Part shown: piece by piece, positions 1 to 5,799 of the stretch
Position numbering within the stretch: the stretch's first letter is position 1
How the letters are laid out: every line of letters starts with the position of its first letter
Source of the DNA: Planctomycetaceae bacterium
Lineage (GTDB): Bacteria; Planctomycetota; Planctomycetia; Planctomycetales; Planctomycetaceae
DNA: 9,761 nt
Direction: 5' to 3'
Assembly: GCA_027080405.1 (NCBI GenBank)
Contig: JALWSL010000006.1
Span: forward strand, 1-9,761
Notes under the pieces: model-generated
Databases searched by the model: none
What the model was told of the DNA's origin: nothing
The model's input: only the letters and a program-made list of their open reading frames with translations
Translations under genes and position numbers: made by a program

Positions 1-194
1 GCGTCTATCTCCCACCACAAATCGGTATCAAACTGCTTCCAGAAATTGCGGCTGCGAATGCGGATGAGGTCTGGTTCAATCCAGGAAGTGAAAGTCAGGA
101 ACTTTTTGATGCCGCCAACGAAATGGGGATCAAACCGATTCTGGCTTGTAGTATTGTCGATATCGGAAGAATGCCCGATGAATTTGACGGATAG
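1..194 (+). CDS. CoA-binding domain protein, 3' end only
   Basis: Only the last 63 residues are present; codons begin at base 3 and end with TAG at 192-194, and the start lies outside the window. The visible part begins VYLPPQ, has LLPEIAAANADEVWFNPGSE in its middle, and ends with ILACSIVDIG followed by an acidic MPDEFDG tail. This fits the second half of the small Rossmann-fold CoA_binding_2 family (YccU-like), in which a conserved turn before the 'vWfqPG' strand and a Cys in the last strand (C49 of the visible part) are typical. Family members are short cytoplasmic proteins thought to bind CoA or a related nucleotide; no reaction is established. It is convergent with the DUF6807 gene, leaving 126 bp between their stops in which I see no clear terminator. 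The family call is fairly safe. The role is unknown. Confidence 0.75.
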   Translation, partial: VYLPPQIGIKLLPEIAAANADEVWFNPGSESQELFDAANEMGIKPILACSIVDIGRMPDEFDG

Positions 195-320
195 TCCCCA
201 TGTCGGTACCTGATTTCGGGAACAGTGCCTTCAAAACCGTGCTCCAATCGCCGCGAGATCGCCAAGCCCCCCCTTCCCCAAGGACTGCCCTTGCCTTGGT
301 CACGAAAGCCGATACCAGTT

Positions 321-1256
321 TCACGCCCGCTCGATGTTCCACTGTGAATGGCCGCTGGTTGCCCTTTTGAGAAGGTATTTGGGTGAACCGGAAAACGTTC
401 TGCTCAACTCCTTCTGTTTTGCCAGATCAGCCGGTCCCGGATGTGCATGCAACAGGTAACGTAACGTGAGCGGATTTTTTCTCGTGAGTAAAACGGGAGA
501 ATCCCGACAGACCGAAGCGCCCATCCAGCCATCTTTTCGGACATGCCAACGGGAGGGGTAGTTGATGTTCTCCGGGTGATCGTAATAGGTAATCCCTTCA
601 GTAACAAAATACCGCTGACTGCCCGTTCCCACCGCGATCGGCCCACTGTAATCGATCCAGGCGGAAGATTTCCCAAACAGATTTTCTTCTCCCTGAATGC
701 CTTTGTCATTTTGAATAATGCCGTCTCCGAAGAAACTGGAAATCGTTTTGGCAACACGCACGGCAAGAAACCCGAAGTTTGTTTTTCCGAGTTCCAGTTC
801 CTCAGATCGCGGCTTGAATGTTGATTGCAACTCGAGCAGGGTTCCGAAATCGGAGTGCAAACGAAAACCGGCAATCAGATCCTGCGTCAATAATGGAGCC
901 GGATCATGTCCATCGAACCAGTCCAGGCGTACTCCCATGATTGCTTCTTCCGGGCCGTCCTTGTACTGCAACCATTCCCGCTGTCTGATCACGGCCGAGG
1001 TGTTGTCGGACCAGAAATCGATCCCGAGCACTTTGTGATGGGCAAACCAGACCGATCGATGATGGTCATGGTTCCCCACTCCAGGATGACCGATCCGCGT
1101 TAACGGAACATTCGAGGGACCACAGAGTGGATAGAAAAACGGCCGGGGATACTGCTTCCCGAAATGCCAGCGAAGCTTTTCAACCCCCTGAACCTGAAAA
1201 GAAACCTCATGGTTGGGCTGAGGAGAAATTTCATAGCGAACCGGTGTTGGATTCAT
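321..1256 (-). CDS. DUF6807 (PmoA-like) family protein
   Basis: A 311-residue protein with no signal peptide, so probably cytoplasmic. It carries the landmarks of the DUF6807 family (often labelled 'PmoA family', although it is not the membrane methane monooxygenase subunit): RPFFYPL (38-44), a His/Asp-rich stretch NHDHHRSVWFAHH (62-74) with GIDFW (78-82), DHPENINYPSRWHVR (226-240) and a closing LRYLLHAHPG (265-274). The repeated His and Asp residues suggest metal or sugar binding, but no reaction is established; in planctomycetes such genes often sit near carbohydrate genes. I placed the start at the second in-frame ATG (1256) because GGAAGAAGG lies 7 bases upstream of it. The earlier ATG at 1274 has no such site and overlaps the ribosome-binding site. 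Upstream is a TTGACA-type promoter candidate at 1363-1390. The family call is confident; the function is not known. Confidence 0.85.
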   Translation of the reverse strand: MNPTPVRYEISPQPNHEVSFQVQGVEKLRWHFGKQYPRPFFYPLCGPSNVPLTRIGHPGVGNHDHHRSVWFAHHKVLGIDFWSDNTSAVIRQREWLQYKDGPEEAIMGVRLDWFDGHDPAPLLTQDLIAGFRLHSDFGTLLELQSTFKPRSEELELGKTNFGFLAVRVAKTISSFFGDGIIQNDKGIQGEENLFGKSSAWIDYSGPIAVGTGSQRYFVTEGITYYDHPENINYPSRWHVRKDGWMGASVCRDSPVLLTRKNPLTLRYLLHAHPGPADLAKQKELSRTFSGSPKYLLKRATSGHSQWNIERA

Positions 1257-1263
1257 CAAAGTA

Positions 1264-1272
1264 CCTTCTTCC
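1264..1272 (-). promoter_or_regulatory. Ribosome-binding site fixing the DUF6807 start
   Basis: Read on the minus strand this is GGAAGAAGG, 7 bases before the ATG at 1256. It decides between two in-frame ATGs, because the upstream one (1274) would put this purine tract inside the coding sequence. Confidence 0.6.
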
Positions 1273-1362
1273 ATCCCGTGGGAAAACTGGAGTGAACAGG
1301 ACAGCCGCCGGGGAATCCATAACAGCCCTGCTTACCCGAGCCAGGCCGATTCCAGTACCTGC

Positions 1363-1390
1363 ATTTTGAACTATTTACACACTCTGTCAA
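1363..1390 (-). promoter_or_regulatory. Candidate sigma-70-type promoter for DUF6807 gene
   Basis: On the minus strand a perfect TTGACA (1390-1385) is followed after 16 bases by CAAAAT (1368-1363), which matches 4 of 6 positions of the consensus -10 box. Transcription would start near 1355, giving an untranslated leader of about 100 bases before the ATG at 1256. This is a pattern match only; planctomycete promoters are poorly described. Confidence 0.4.
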
Positions 1391-1405
1391 TTCGTACAAC
1401 AGATT

Positions 1406-1434
1406 TTGACGTTACAGAGAAAATAGATTACACC
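1406..1434 (+). promoter_or_regulatory. Weak candidate promoter for the lipoprotein gene
   Basis: TTGACG (1406-1411) is followed after 17 bases by TACACC (1429-1434). The -35 box is good and the -10 box poor (3 of 6). It is back-to-back with the minus-strand promoter candidate, the two -35 boxes being 15 bp apart. It would start a transcript about 65 bases ahead of the ATG at 1508. Confidence 0.22.
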
Positions 1435-1507
1435 TGTCACTTCTCTGCCCCCAAAGGGTAATTTTCTCCATCTTTCTTTGTCGGGCCATTTGAAAGACTC
1501 TGTTTTC

Positions 1508-2257
1508 ATGTCTCGTTTCTGCACTTGTATGACGGCTCTGCTTTTGATCACCGGCTGCGCTTCGACCTCAACTTCCAACACGGCCCGGACATCGGTCGAA
1601 CAATTATTGATTTCCAATGCCATCGACCAATCATTGGATAAAGTCGATTTTCACCCCTTTGCAGGGAAAACGGTATTTCTGGATGAGAGTTATCTGGAAT
1701 GTGTCGACAAGAAATACCTGGTTTCTTCCATCCGACATCGTCTACTTCGAAGTGGAGCCAGGCTGGCTGGCAAAGCGGAAGAGGCCGATATTGTGATCGA
1801 ACCGCGTGCAGGTGCAATCGGAACCAAGGTCGCAGACGCCTATCTGGGAATACCCGAAATCGTTCTGCCTGGCATGTTGACGCTCCCTGAAGTTCGATTG
1901 GTTGAACGGAAAAATCAACATGCCGTCGCCAAAATCGGACTGGTTGCCTACGATCCCAAAACGAAAACCGTTCTCGGAAACGGAGGCGTCTCCCTGGCCG
2001 AATCGGATGATAACAACTGGTTTGTCCTCGGAATGGGCCCCTATCAGAATGGTTCTGTTCGCAAGGAAGTTACTTCAGGAGTGAAAGTTCGTCCTCACGG
2101 TCGATCGCAATCCATTCCGCAACAGGTCGCTTTTTCTTCCCCTGCCAGCAGTCTGGAACCAGCGGGGAAGCTGCAACTCGCTTCAGGAAAACAGAAGAAG
2201 CAGAAAGTAACACCTGCAAAAAATTCGGTCTACAGTCCCACCGTCTGGAGCAAATAG
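1508..2257 (+). CDS. Lipoprotein resembling the DUF6655 family
   Basis: A 249-residue predicted lipoprotein. The start at 1508 puts a short signal peptide directly at the N-terminus: a hydrophobic MTALLLITG run ends in a lipobox I14-T15-G16-C17, so Cys17 would be lipidated. An in-frame ATG at 1478 would add ten residues ahead of the signal peptide and is less likely; neither start has a strong ribosome-binding site. After a Ser/Thr-rich linker comes NTARTSVEQLLISNAIDQSL (24-43), then an alpha/beta domain with EADIVIEPRAGAIG (82-95), IPEIVLPGMLTLPEV (115-129) and LVAYDPKTKTVLG (145-157). I recall this 'N-T-x-R-T-x-x-E-Q-L-L' pattern from the planctomycete DUF6655 family, but could not check it. 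The last about 55 residues are a low-complexity, basic, Ser/Gln/Lys-rich tail. Function unknown; envelope-anchored. Its stop is only 4 bp from the convergent ASCH gene. Confidence 0.75.
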   Translation: MSRFCTCMTALLLITGCASTSTSNTARTSVEQLLISNAIDQSLDKVDFHPFAGKTVFLDESYLECVDKKYLVSSIRHRLLRSGARLAGKAEEADIVIEPRAGAIGTKVADAYLGIPEIVLPGMLTLPEVRLVERKNQHAVAKIGLVAYDPKTKTVLGNGGVSLAESDDNNWFVLGMGPYQNGSVRKEVTSGVKVRPHGRSQSIPQQVAFSSPASSLEPAGKLQLASGKQKKQKVTPAKNSVYSPTVWSK

Positions 2258-2261
2258 ACGA

Positions 2262-2690
2262 TCAGCGGGGCTTTTTCTTACGACGCTTGTAGGGGTAAAA
2301 CCAGACACCGTAGGGAAGAAACCGCACAGGGAGCGGCTTTGAAAACCGGAGTGGATTACTCAGTTCCCAGGCATAACAATCGACAAGCTTCTGGCCGGGA
2401 ACGCAAGAGGCCTGCTCATCCCGTTCGCTGGCCCGACGACAACCGACAACATCAACCGAACCAACCAGAAAGCCGGTTGGCAAGGTCTCAATATTCAACT
2501 GGTAGTTTTCGATGGCCTGTCGTGCAAAATCTTCCCTGGCAATTTTTTTCGATGCGTACAGATAAATTCTGTCGCAAATAGTGGTGGGCTGCGATCGGAT
2601 TTCCAACGTTTTTATCCCTTGCAGAATCAATTCCACCCAAGGCTGCTTGATCCCCAAAGCAATACGATCCGGATCTACTTCATCCATCAT
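2262..2690 (-). CDS. ASCH-domain protein
   Basis: A 142-residue soluble protein. ASCH domains are small beta-barrel domains related to PUA and are proposed to bind RNA; some members act as nucleases or amidohydrolases on modified nucleosides. The signature is clear: IALGIKQPWVELILQG (10-25), then G25-x-K27-x-x-E30-x-R32, the family's conserved G-x-K-x-x-E-x-R motif, then a strand DRIYLYASKK and a later GFLVGSVDVVGC. The C-terminus is strongly basic (YKRRKKKPR), which could favour nucleic-acid contact. I chose the ATG at 2690, the first of a tandem ATGATG. The open frame continues to a TTG at 2726, but that lies inside the upstream mutarotase gene. The stop of that gene (TGA, 2703-2701) is 10 bases upstream, so the two are one operon and probably translationally coupled. 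The exact substrate is not predictable. Confidence 0.82.
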   Translation of the reverse strand: MMDEVDPDRIALGIKQPWVELILQGIKTLEIRSQPTTICDRIYLYASKKIAREDFARQAIENYQLNIETLPTGFLVGSVDVVGCRRASERDEQASCVPGQKLVDCYAWELSNPLRFSKPLPVRFLPYGVWFYPYKRRKKKPR

Positions 2691-2700
2691 GGTATATTTC

Positions 2701-3153
2701 TCATTCGCCAGGTTGGCGTACACCAATTGAAAGCAGCAAATTGGCCCAGAGTGCCTGGTCGCCTGTCTGAATCGTCAGTACCAGATTCCTTGAGGAGACC
2801 GCTTCATAGAAGTCCCACTTCTGAATCGGTTCCAGTTTGACCGGGGAACCCGCCTGTTCAAGAATCCGTCGGTATTCATCCCAGACAGGAGGATCTCCCT
2901 GGCCGGCATAGGGATCGTCATCCGGAATGCCCATCGTGTTAATGAAATCGATCGGAATTGCAGTCAACAATGTCTGCAGTACCTGCGCAACGGTGACCAA
3001 CCCGGGAGCAAGGTTCAAAGAAACCAATTCCGCGTTGGGGCCTAAAGTAGATGAAGCAGGATAGTTGCCATCCGCAATCAGAATTTGACTGTGGTGCCCT
3101 GCCCGACCGATAATGGCATTGATTTCCGGGTGAATCAATTGATGCTTCAACAT
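2701..3153 (-). CDS. RbsD/FucU family sugar mutarotase or pyranase
   Basis: A 150-residue cytoplasmic protein matching RbsD/FucU in full length. The family speeds up interconversion of anomeric or pyranose and furanose forms of sugars such as L-fucose and D-ribose, feeding kinases or isomerases. Visible landmarks are MLKHQLIHPEI at the start, GRAGHHSQILIADGNYP (16-32) with catalytic-type H20 and D28, the FucU-like inserted segment GIPDDDPYAGQGDPPVWDEY (75-94), then WDFYEAV (113-119) and TGDQALWANLLLSIGV (130-145). Y116 aligns with the first conserved active-site Tyr, whereas the second (usually ALYGN) is W136 here. The middle segment and Y116 favour the FucU branch, but fucose is not proven. 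The start at 3153 has AAAGGA 9 bases upstream; a longer ATG start at 3183 adds ten unlike residues. First gene of an operon with the ASCH gene. Confidence 0.88.
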   Translation of the reverse strand: MLKHQLIHPEINAIIGRAGHHSQILIADGNYPASSTLGPNAELVSLNLAPGLVTVAQVLQTLLTAIPIDFINTMGIPDDDPYAGQGDPPVWDEYRRILEQAGSPVKLEPIQKWDFYEAVSSRNLVLTIQTGDQALWANLLLSIGVRQPGE

Positions 3154-3465
3154 CTCCAGGTTTCCTTTGTTGCTCTGGTACACTCATTTCTGTTGCAAAC
3201 GAATACTCCTGTCTGCTGACAATGTACACATCAAAAGAGCTATTTTGAAGCCAGTCAGAAAAGAACATCGGTTCAAACAGTCCGAACCTGCAAACAAAAA
3301 ACCAGCGGAAGCGATGCTCCCGCTGGCACTTTTCCAATTCAAATTCACAACTCCACGCCCCGCAAGCAATCAGGCCGATAATGCGGAACTCACCAGAACA
3401 TCGATCAGCCTGTCGCTATAGATGCATTGTCGCAAAGCCTCTTTCGAAAAGTCATACTGAAAAAA
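3154..3465. other. Gene-free region upstream of mutarotase operon
   Basis: This 312-base stretch holds the leader and presumably the promoter of the mutarotase/ASCH operon, and the 3' untranslated region and terminator (3292-3326) of the DUF1559 gene. I found no convincing -35/-10 pair for the mutarotase. Open frames across it are not supported by homology or codon pattern. Confidence 0.5.
3292..3326 (-). terminator. Intrinsic terminator downstream of the DUF1559 gene
   Basis: On the minus strand, CCAGCGG (3326-3320) pairs with CCGCTGG (3308-3302) in a 7-bp stem. One mismatch follows, then a further 3 bp (AGC with GCT) closing on a 3-base loop. Directly after the stem comes TTTTTT (3301-3296), G, TTT. 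This is a textbook Rho-independent terminator pointing the same way as the DUF1559 gene, whose stop is at 3466, about 140 bases upstream. On the plus strand the stem is followed only by a short T4, so it works best on the minus strand. Confidence 0.82.
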
Positions 3466-4533
3466 TCAATACTGACCGACAGTCTTGTTGTCGTTACGAA
3501 TAGCGAGTTTCTGGAAGGTTGTGTTCGCATTCTGGAAATAGTTCGCCACACTGACGCTGCTTTTGACATAATCAATGTTTTCGCTGAGAAAATGCACAGA
3601 ACCATCGCAGAACACAAAATGACACCCCCCAGTGTGGTTGCTGCTGAACCCTCGAACGTCGTGCTCACCGCCAACAACGGCATTGATACCGTTATAGGTA
3701 ATCCCCAAGGCAGCCAGTCCATTCCCCTTACGGGAATAGCTGGAACTCTGGACATTATTCGCCCCGGAGAAACCAACAACAGTCGCTCCACCAACTTTAT
3801 TGACGCCCTTGTAAATATAGGCTCTTTCCCCGACGAGTAACGTATTGCTTGTTCCGTCAGTAATATCGCGAAACTTGATTCTGGAGTTTGCGAAACCGAC
3901 ACCATGCGGAGGGCCGTACCGTGTGGCAACGACTGCAGGAGTTGTGCTGTCCCAAGCGTTCGCAACCATCACATAATCGGAACGGGCAATTTCCACGTCG
4001 TTCCCACTGGTGTCCCGAATTCTGAAATCGTACTTGTCCGTTGGAGACTCATAGTCATTCAGTCCGGGGCCGGGATCGGAAGGACATTGAAAAACCGAAA
4101 TGGGCGTCTGCAGGGCAGCCAATGTCGCCCCACCTGAAGCATTCACCTCCAACGGTGTATCACCAACATTGAGCAAATCGAATAATGGAGCCTGTTCGAC
4201 ATAGGGCAGAATCAGCGCCCCCCAACTGTAAAGCCCGACTTCACCCAGGTTGCAGGCCGGCCAGGAAGCCGGGTAACTGCCCGCAGGTGCCGTTCCGATA
4301 CAGGGAGTTTTCGTGATGTAACCGGGGGGCAACACCCCAAACGTGTCATGATAGTTGTGCATTGCCAAACCGATTTGCTTCATGTTGTTTTTACATGAAG
4401 ACCTTCTCGCCGCCTCCCGAGCCTGCTGCACGGCAGGCAGCAGAAGAGCGACCAGTATCGCGATAATCGCAATAACCACCAGCAGTTCGATGAGCGTGAA
4501 ACCACGACGCTCTTTCCCATATCCAGTTTTCAT
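3466..4533 (-). CDS. DUF1559 protein with prepilin-type N-terminus
   Basis: A 355-residue protein of the large planctomycete DUF1559 family. The N-terminus has the type IV prepilin signature: basic leader [11 protein letters not shown], cleavage expected between G11 and F12, E16 at position +5 of the mature form, and a hydrophobic helix (12-33) ending in [10 protein letters not shown]. The C-terminal part has the H-x9-DG motif (H300, D310, G311) that marks these proteins. Such proteins are expected to be processed by a prepilin peptidase and exposed outside the inner membrane; no molecular function is agreed, and planctomycetes carry many copies. I chose the ATG at 4533 because AAGGAGG (4550-4544) sits 10 bases upstream; an ATG at 4557 lies before that site. 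Upstream on the same strand is a TTR-like lipoprotein. A strong terminator lies downstream at 3292-3326. Confidence 0.93.
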   Translation of the reverse strand: MKTGYGKERRGFTLIELLVVIAIIAILVALLLPAVQQAREAARRSSCKNNMKQIGLAMHNYHDTFGVLPPGYITKTPCIGTAPAGSYPASWPACNLGEVGLYSWGALILPYVEQAPLFDLLNVGDTPLEVNASGGATLAALQTPISVFQCPSDPGPGLNDYESPTDKYDFRIRDTSGNDVEIARSDYVMVANAWDSTTPAVVATRYGPPHGVGFANSRIKFRDITDGTSNTLLVGERAYIYKGVNKVGGATVVGFSGANNVQSSSYSRKGNGLAALGITYNGINAVVGGEHDVRGFSSNHTGGCHFVFCDGSVHFLSENIDYVKSSVSVANYFQNANTTFQKLAIRNDNKTVGQY

Positions 4534-4543
4534 ACCGACACAC

Positions 4544-4550
4544 CCTCCTT
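4544..4550 (-). promoter_or_regulatory. Ribosome-binding site fixing the DUF1559 start
   Basis: Minus-strand AAGGAGG, a near-perfect anti-16S match, 10 bases before the ATG at 4533. It excludes the in-frame ATG at 4557, which lies upstream of it. Confidence 0.65.
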
Positions 4551-4574
4551 CATACACAAGATAGACAGGTTAAA

Positions 4575-4603
4575 CAGAACAGAAGAAAAATGATCAGAAC
4601 AGA
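4575..4603. repeat. Two direct CAGAACAGA repeats 20 bp apart
   Basis: Identical 9-base copies occur at 4575-4583 and 4595-4603, start-to-start spacing 20 bp, about two helical turns. They lie 42 to 70 bases ahead of the DUF1559 start. A tandem regulator site is possible, but the sequence is purine-rich and chance is not excluded. Confidence 0.35.
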
Positions 4604-4867
4604 CCATTTCCCCCACTGCCAAAACATAAAAACATACGACTCGAAAGAACTGAAGACTTCCTGCGTGCACATCAAGAAGATCCAGTTGGCAAAAAAACCG
4701 CAAGCTTGCATCTGCTGGCTCCAGACTGATGTAGCAGACGCCGTCGGTCGGCGACGGTGCCATAACATCAGACAAAACAGGAAGCCACAGGACAAACGCC
4801 CTCCGAACGCAAGAGAAAACCCTTATGAAATATCTTTCAATCCCGAAAGAACTCCCCCCCGGAAAGA

Positions 4868-5260
4868 TTACTTTTTGGAAACCATGTCGATATTAAACTC
4901 GTTTACTTCCCCGGCCTTTACATCCATTTTTTTTCCGGCTGATGGTCCCCACTCTGCGGGAATGGCGGGGCCGGATTCATCGATATCCCATTCGACTGTC
5001 ACATTACAGTTTGGACCAGCTTTGACACCTGGCTCATCGATCATGTACATCGCTTTGTACTTGCCGCTTTCATCTGATTTGGCGCGCGATTGTCGACCAA
5101 CTTCCGGTTTGAACAGAATGACAACTCCCGGGAGCGGCTCACCGTCGAGGGTAACGACACCCTCAACCTGGCCCATATCCGGCCTCTCTGCACCACCACC
5201 AAAGCAACCAACAGAAAGCAGAAGAAGCAAACAGGGCAAGAGTCTGGGAACAACAGGCAT
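4868..5260 (-). CDS. Small lipoprotein with carboxypeptidase-regulatory (TTR-like) domain
   Basis: A 130-residue predicted lipoprotein. The start at 5260 gives a hydrophobic signal peptide RLLPCLLLLLSVGC (6-19) with Cys19 as the lipidation site (S16-V17-G18-C19; Ser at -3 is tolerated rather than ideal). The mature part has a short GGG linker, then GQVEGVVTLDGEPLPGVVIL (30-49), typical of carboxypeptidase-regulatory-like or transthyretin-like beta-sandwich domains. A KSDESGKYKA segment (61-70) and alternating strands run to the C-terminus, ending MVSKK. The open frame continues to an ATG at 5368, but the extra 36 residues would bury the signal peptide. It lies upstream of the DUF1559 gene on the same strand, a pairing I recall as common in planctomycetes, so it may help assemble or anchor that pseudopilin-like protein. 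No enzyme residues are expected. Transcribed away from the sulfatase. Confidence 0.85.
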   Translation of the reverse strand: MPVVPRLLPCLLLLLSVGCFGGGAERPDMGQVEGVVTLDGEPLPGVVILFKPEVGRQSRAKSDESGKYKAMYMIDEPGVKAGPNCNVTVEWDIDESGPAIPAEWGPSAGKKMDVKAGEVNEFNIDMVSKK

Positions 5261-5411
5261 GGCGATATAAACCTTTGCGAAAGACCATCGACGAGCATAA
5301 CGGGAACATTGATTACCCCAACGGGGTGGCCCGGCGGAATTCAGCTTGAAAGAAACTCCATTCCCCAAAGAAGATCGGGAAAACAGGAAAACGTTGAGCG
5401 CCTGAGGATTC

Positions 5412-5439
5412 AGGGTACAACGTGCTTTTATAATGTCAA
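5412..5439 (-). promoter_or_regulatory. Candidate promoter for TTR-like lipoprotein
   Basis: On the minus strand a perfect TTGACA (5439-5434) is followed after 16 bases by TACCCT (5417-5412), which keeps the T1, A2 and T6 of the -10 consensus. Transcription would begin near 5405, leaving a leader of about 145 bases that includes a short ACCCC/GGGGT hairpin (5327-5315). Confidence 0.38.
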
Positions 5440-5677
5440 TCTCTTTCGGGCCGTTTTCCAGGATAATTAATATTTACCCTTATGCACACATGTACCTACA
5501 AAGGGACCGGATAACTACGACTCCTCTTTCTGAATAATGAAATCAGTCGCCACATGAGGTATCAACTTTGTCCCGCAAGAGACTGCGGACGGATTTGCAA
5601 AAGTTGAATCGGCGTATCAAAACAATTGCAAACAGCTACTTCATATCGACCAACAAAAAAGCAAATTGGGAGGACCT

Positions 5678-5721
5678 GTCGAATACACTGCCCTGTCGGT
5701 TCCAAACAGGGCATTATCGAC
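5678..5721 (+). promoter_or_regulatory. Two-tier stem-loop in the sulfatase leader
   Basis: TGCCCTGT (5689-5696) pairs perfectly with ACAGGGCA (5706-5713) around a 9-base loop. GTCGA (5678-5682) pairs with TCGAC (5717-5721) outside an internal loop of 6 and 3 bases. This gives 13 paired bases, 79 bases upstream of the sulfatase ATG. No T-run follows on either strand, so it is not an intrinsic terminator. It could be an RNA leader structure or, as DNA, an operator-like palindrome. Confidence 0.45.
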
Positions 5722-5799
5722 GTTACCATGTCCTTCCAGCGTAGAGAAGATGCTCTCAAATCGTGAGTGCCCACAAGAATAAGACCAGGAAAAAAACAA

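Larger units (their letters stand above)
4534..4867. other. Gene-free region between lipoprotein and DUF1559
   Basis: This 334-base stretch separates two same-strand genes. It contains a 6-bp inverted repeat CCGTCG/CGACGG with a 5-base loop (4741-4757), a 10-base palindrome GCAAGCTTGC (4700-4709) next to a T7 run on the minus strand (4697-4691), and two direct copies of CAGAACAGA (4575-4583 and 4595-4603). None makes a convincing terminator. A long plus-strand frame across it looks like an antisense shadow. The DUF1559 gene may have its own promoter here, but I found no strong match. Confidence 0.45.
5261..5799. other. Divergent intergenic region, lipoprotein to sulfatase
   Basis: This 539-base stretch carries no gene I can support. 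It should contain promoters in both directions. Seen in it: a GC hairpin ACCCC-AAC-GGGGT (5315-5327); a TTGACA-type minus promoter candidate (5412-5439); an AT-rich island near 5461-5476; a small stem-loop (5570-5590) pairing GT and CCGCA with TGCGG and AC across one bulged C; and a larger two-tier stem-loop (5678-5721). No convincing plus-strand promoter was recognised for the sulfatase. Confidence 0.5.

Noticed and set aside
278..299. CCAAGG/CCTTGG hairpin between the convergent first two genes
   Set aside because: A 6-bp stem with a 10-base loop and no T-run on either strand; too weak to call a terminator.
130..342. A 70-codon minus-strand frame between the first two genes
   Set aside because: It overlaps the ends of both the CoA-binding gene and the DUF6807 gene, has no ribosome-binding site and no family resemblance.
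404..1103. Several open frames of 65-156 codons overlapping the DUF6807 gene on both strands
   Set aside because: They lie antisense to or out of frame with a gene that has clear family motifs. None has a recognisable domain or signal peptide.
2242..2276. CGTCT/AGACG hairpin near a T5 run at the end of the DUF6655-like gene
   Set aside because: A short 5-bp stem separated from the T-run by 11 bases; not a convincing intrinsic terminator.
3427..3965. Open frames on both strands inside the DUF1559 gene (137 codons on + and 186 on -)
   Set aside because: The DUF1559 frame carries the H-x9-DG motif across the same DNA. The alternatives have no recognisable features and are shadows.
4741..4757. 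Inverted repeat CCGTCG/CGACGG as a terminator for the TTR-like lipoprotein
   Set aside because: No T-run follows on the minus strand. The nearby T7 (4697-4691) is over 40 bases away, behind a palindrome that leaves only a 3-bp stem.
4590..5270. A 226-codon plus-strand open frame
   Set aside because: Most of it is antisense to the TTR-like lipoprotein. The product is Pro/Ser/Thr-rich without domain or signal, typical of an antisense shadow.
5261..5368. A longer N-terminus for the TTR-like lipoprotein beginning at 5368
   Set aside because: The extra 36 residues would place the lipobox signal peptide internally, which is incompatible with lipoprotein export.
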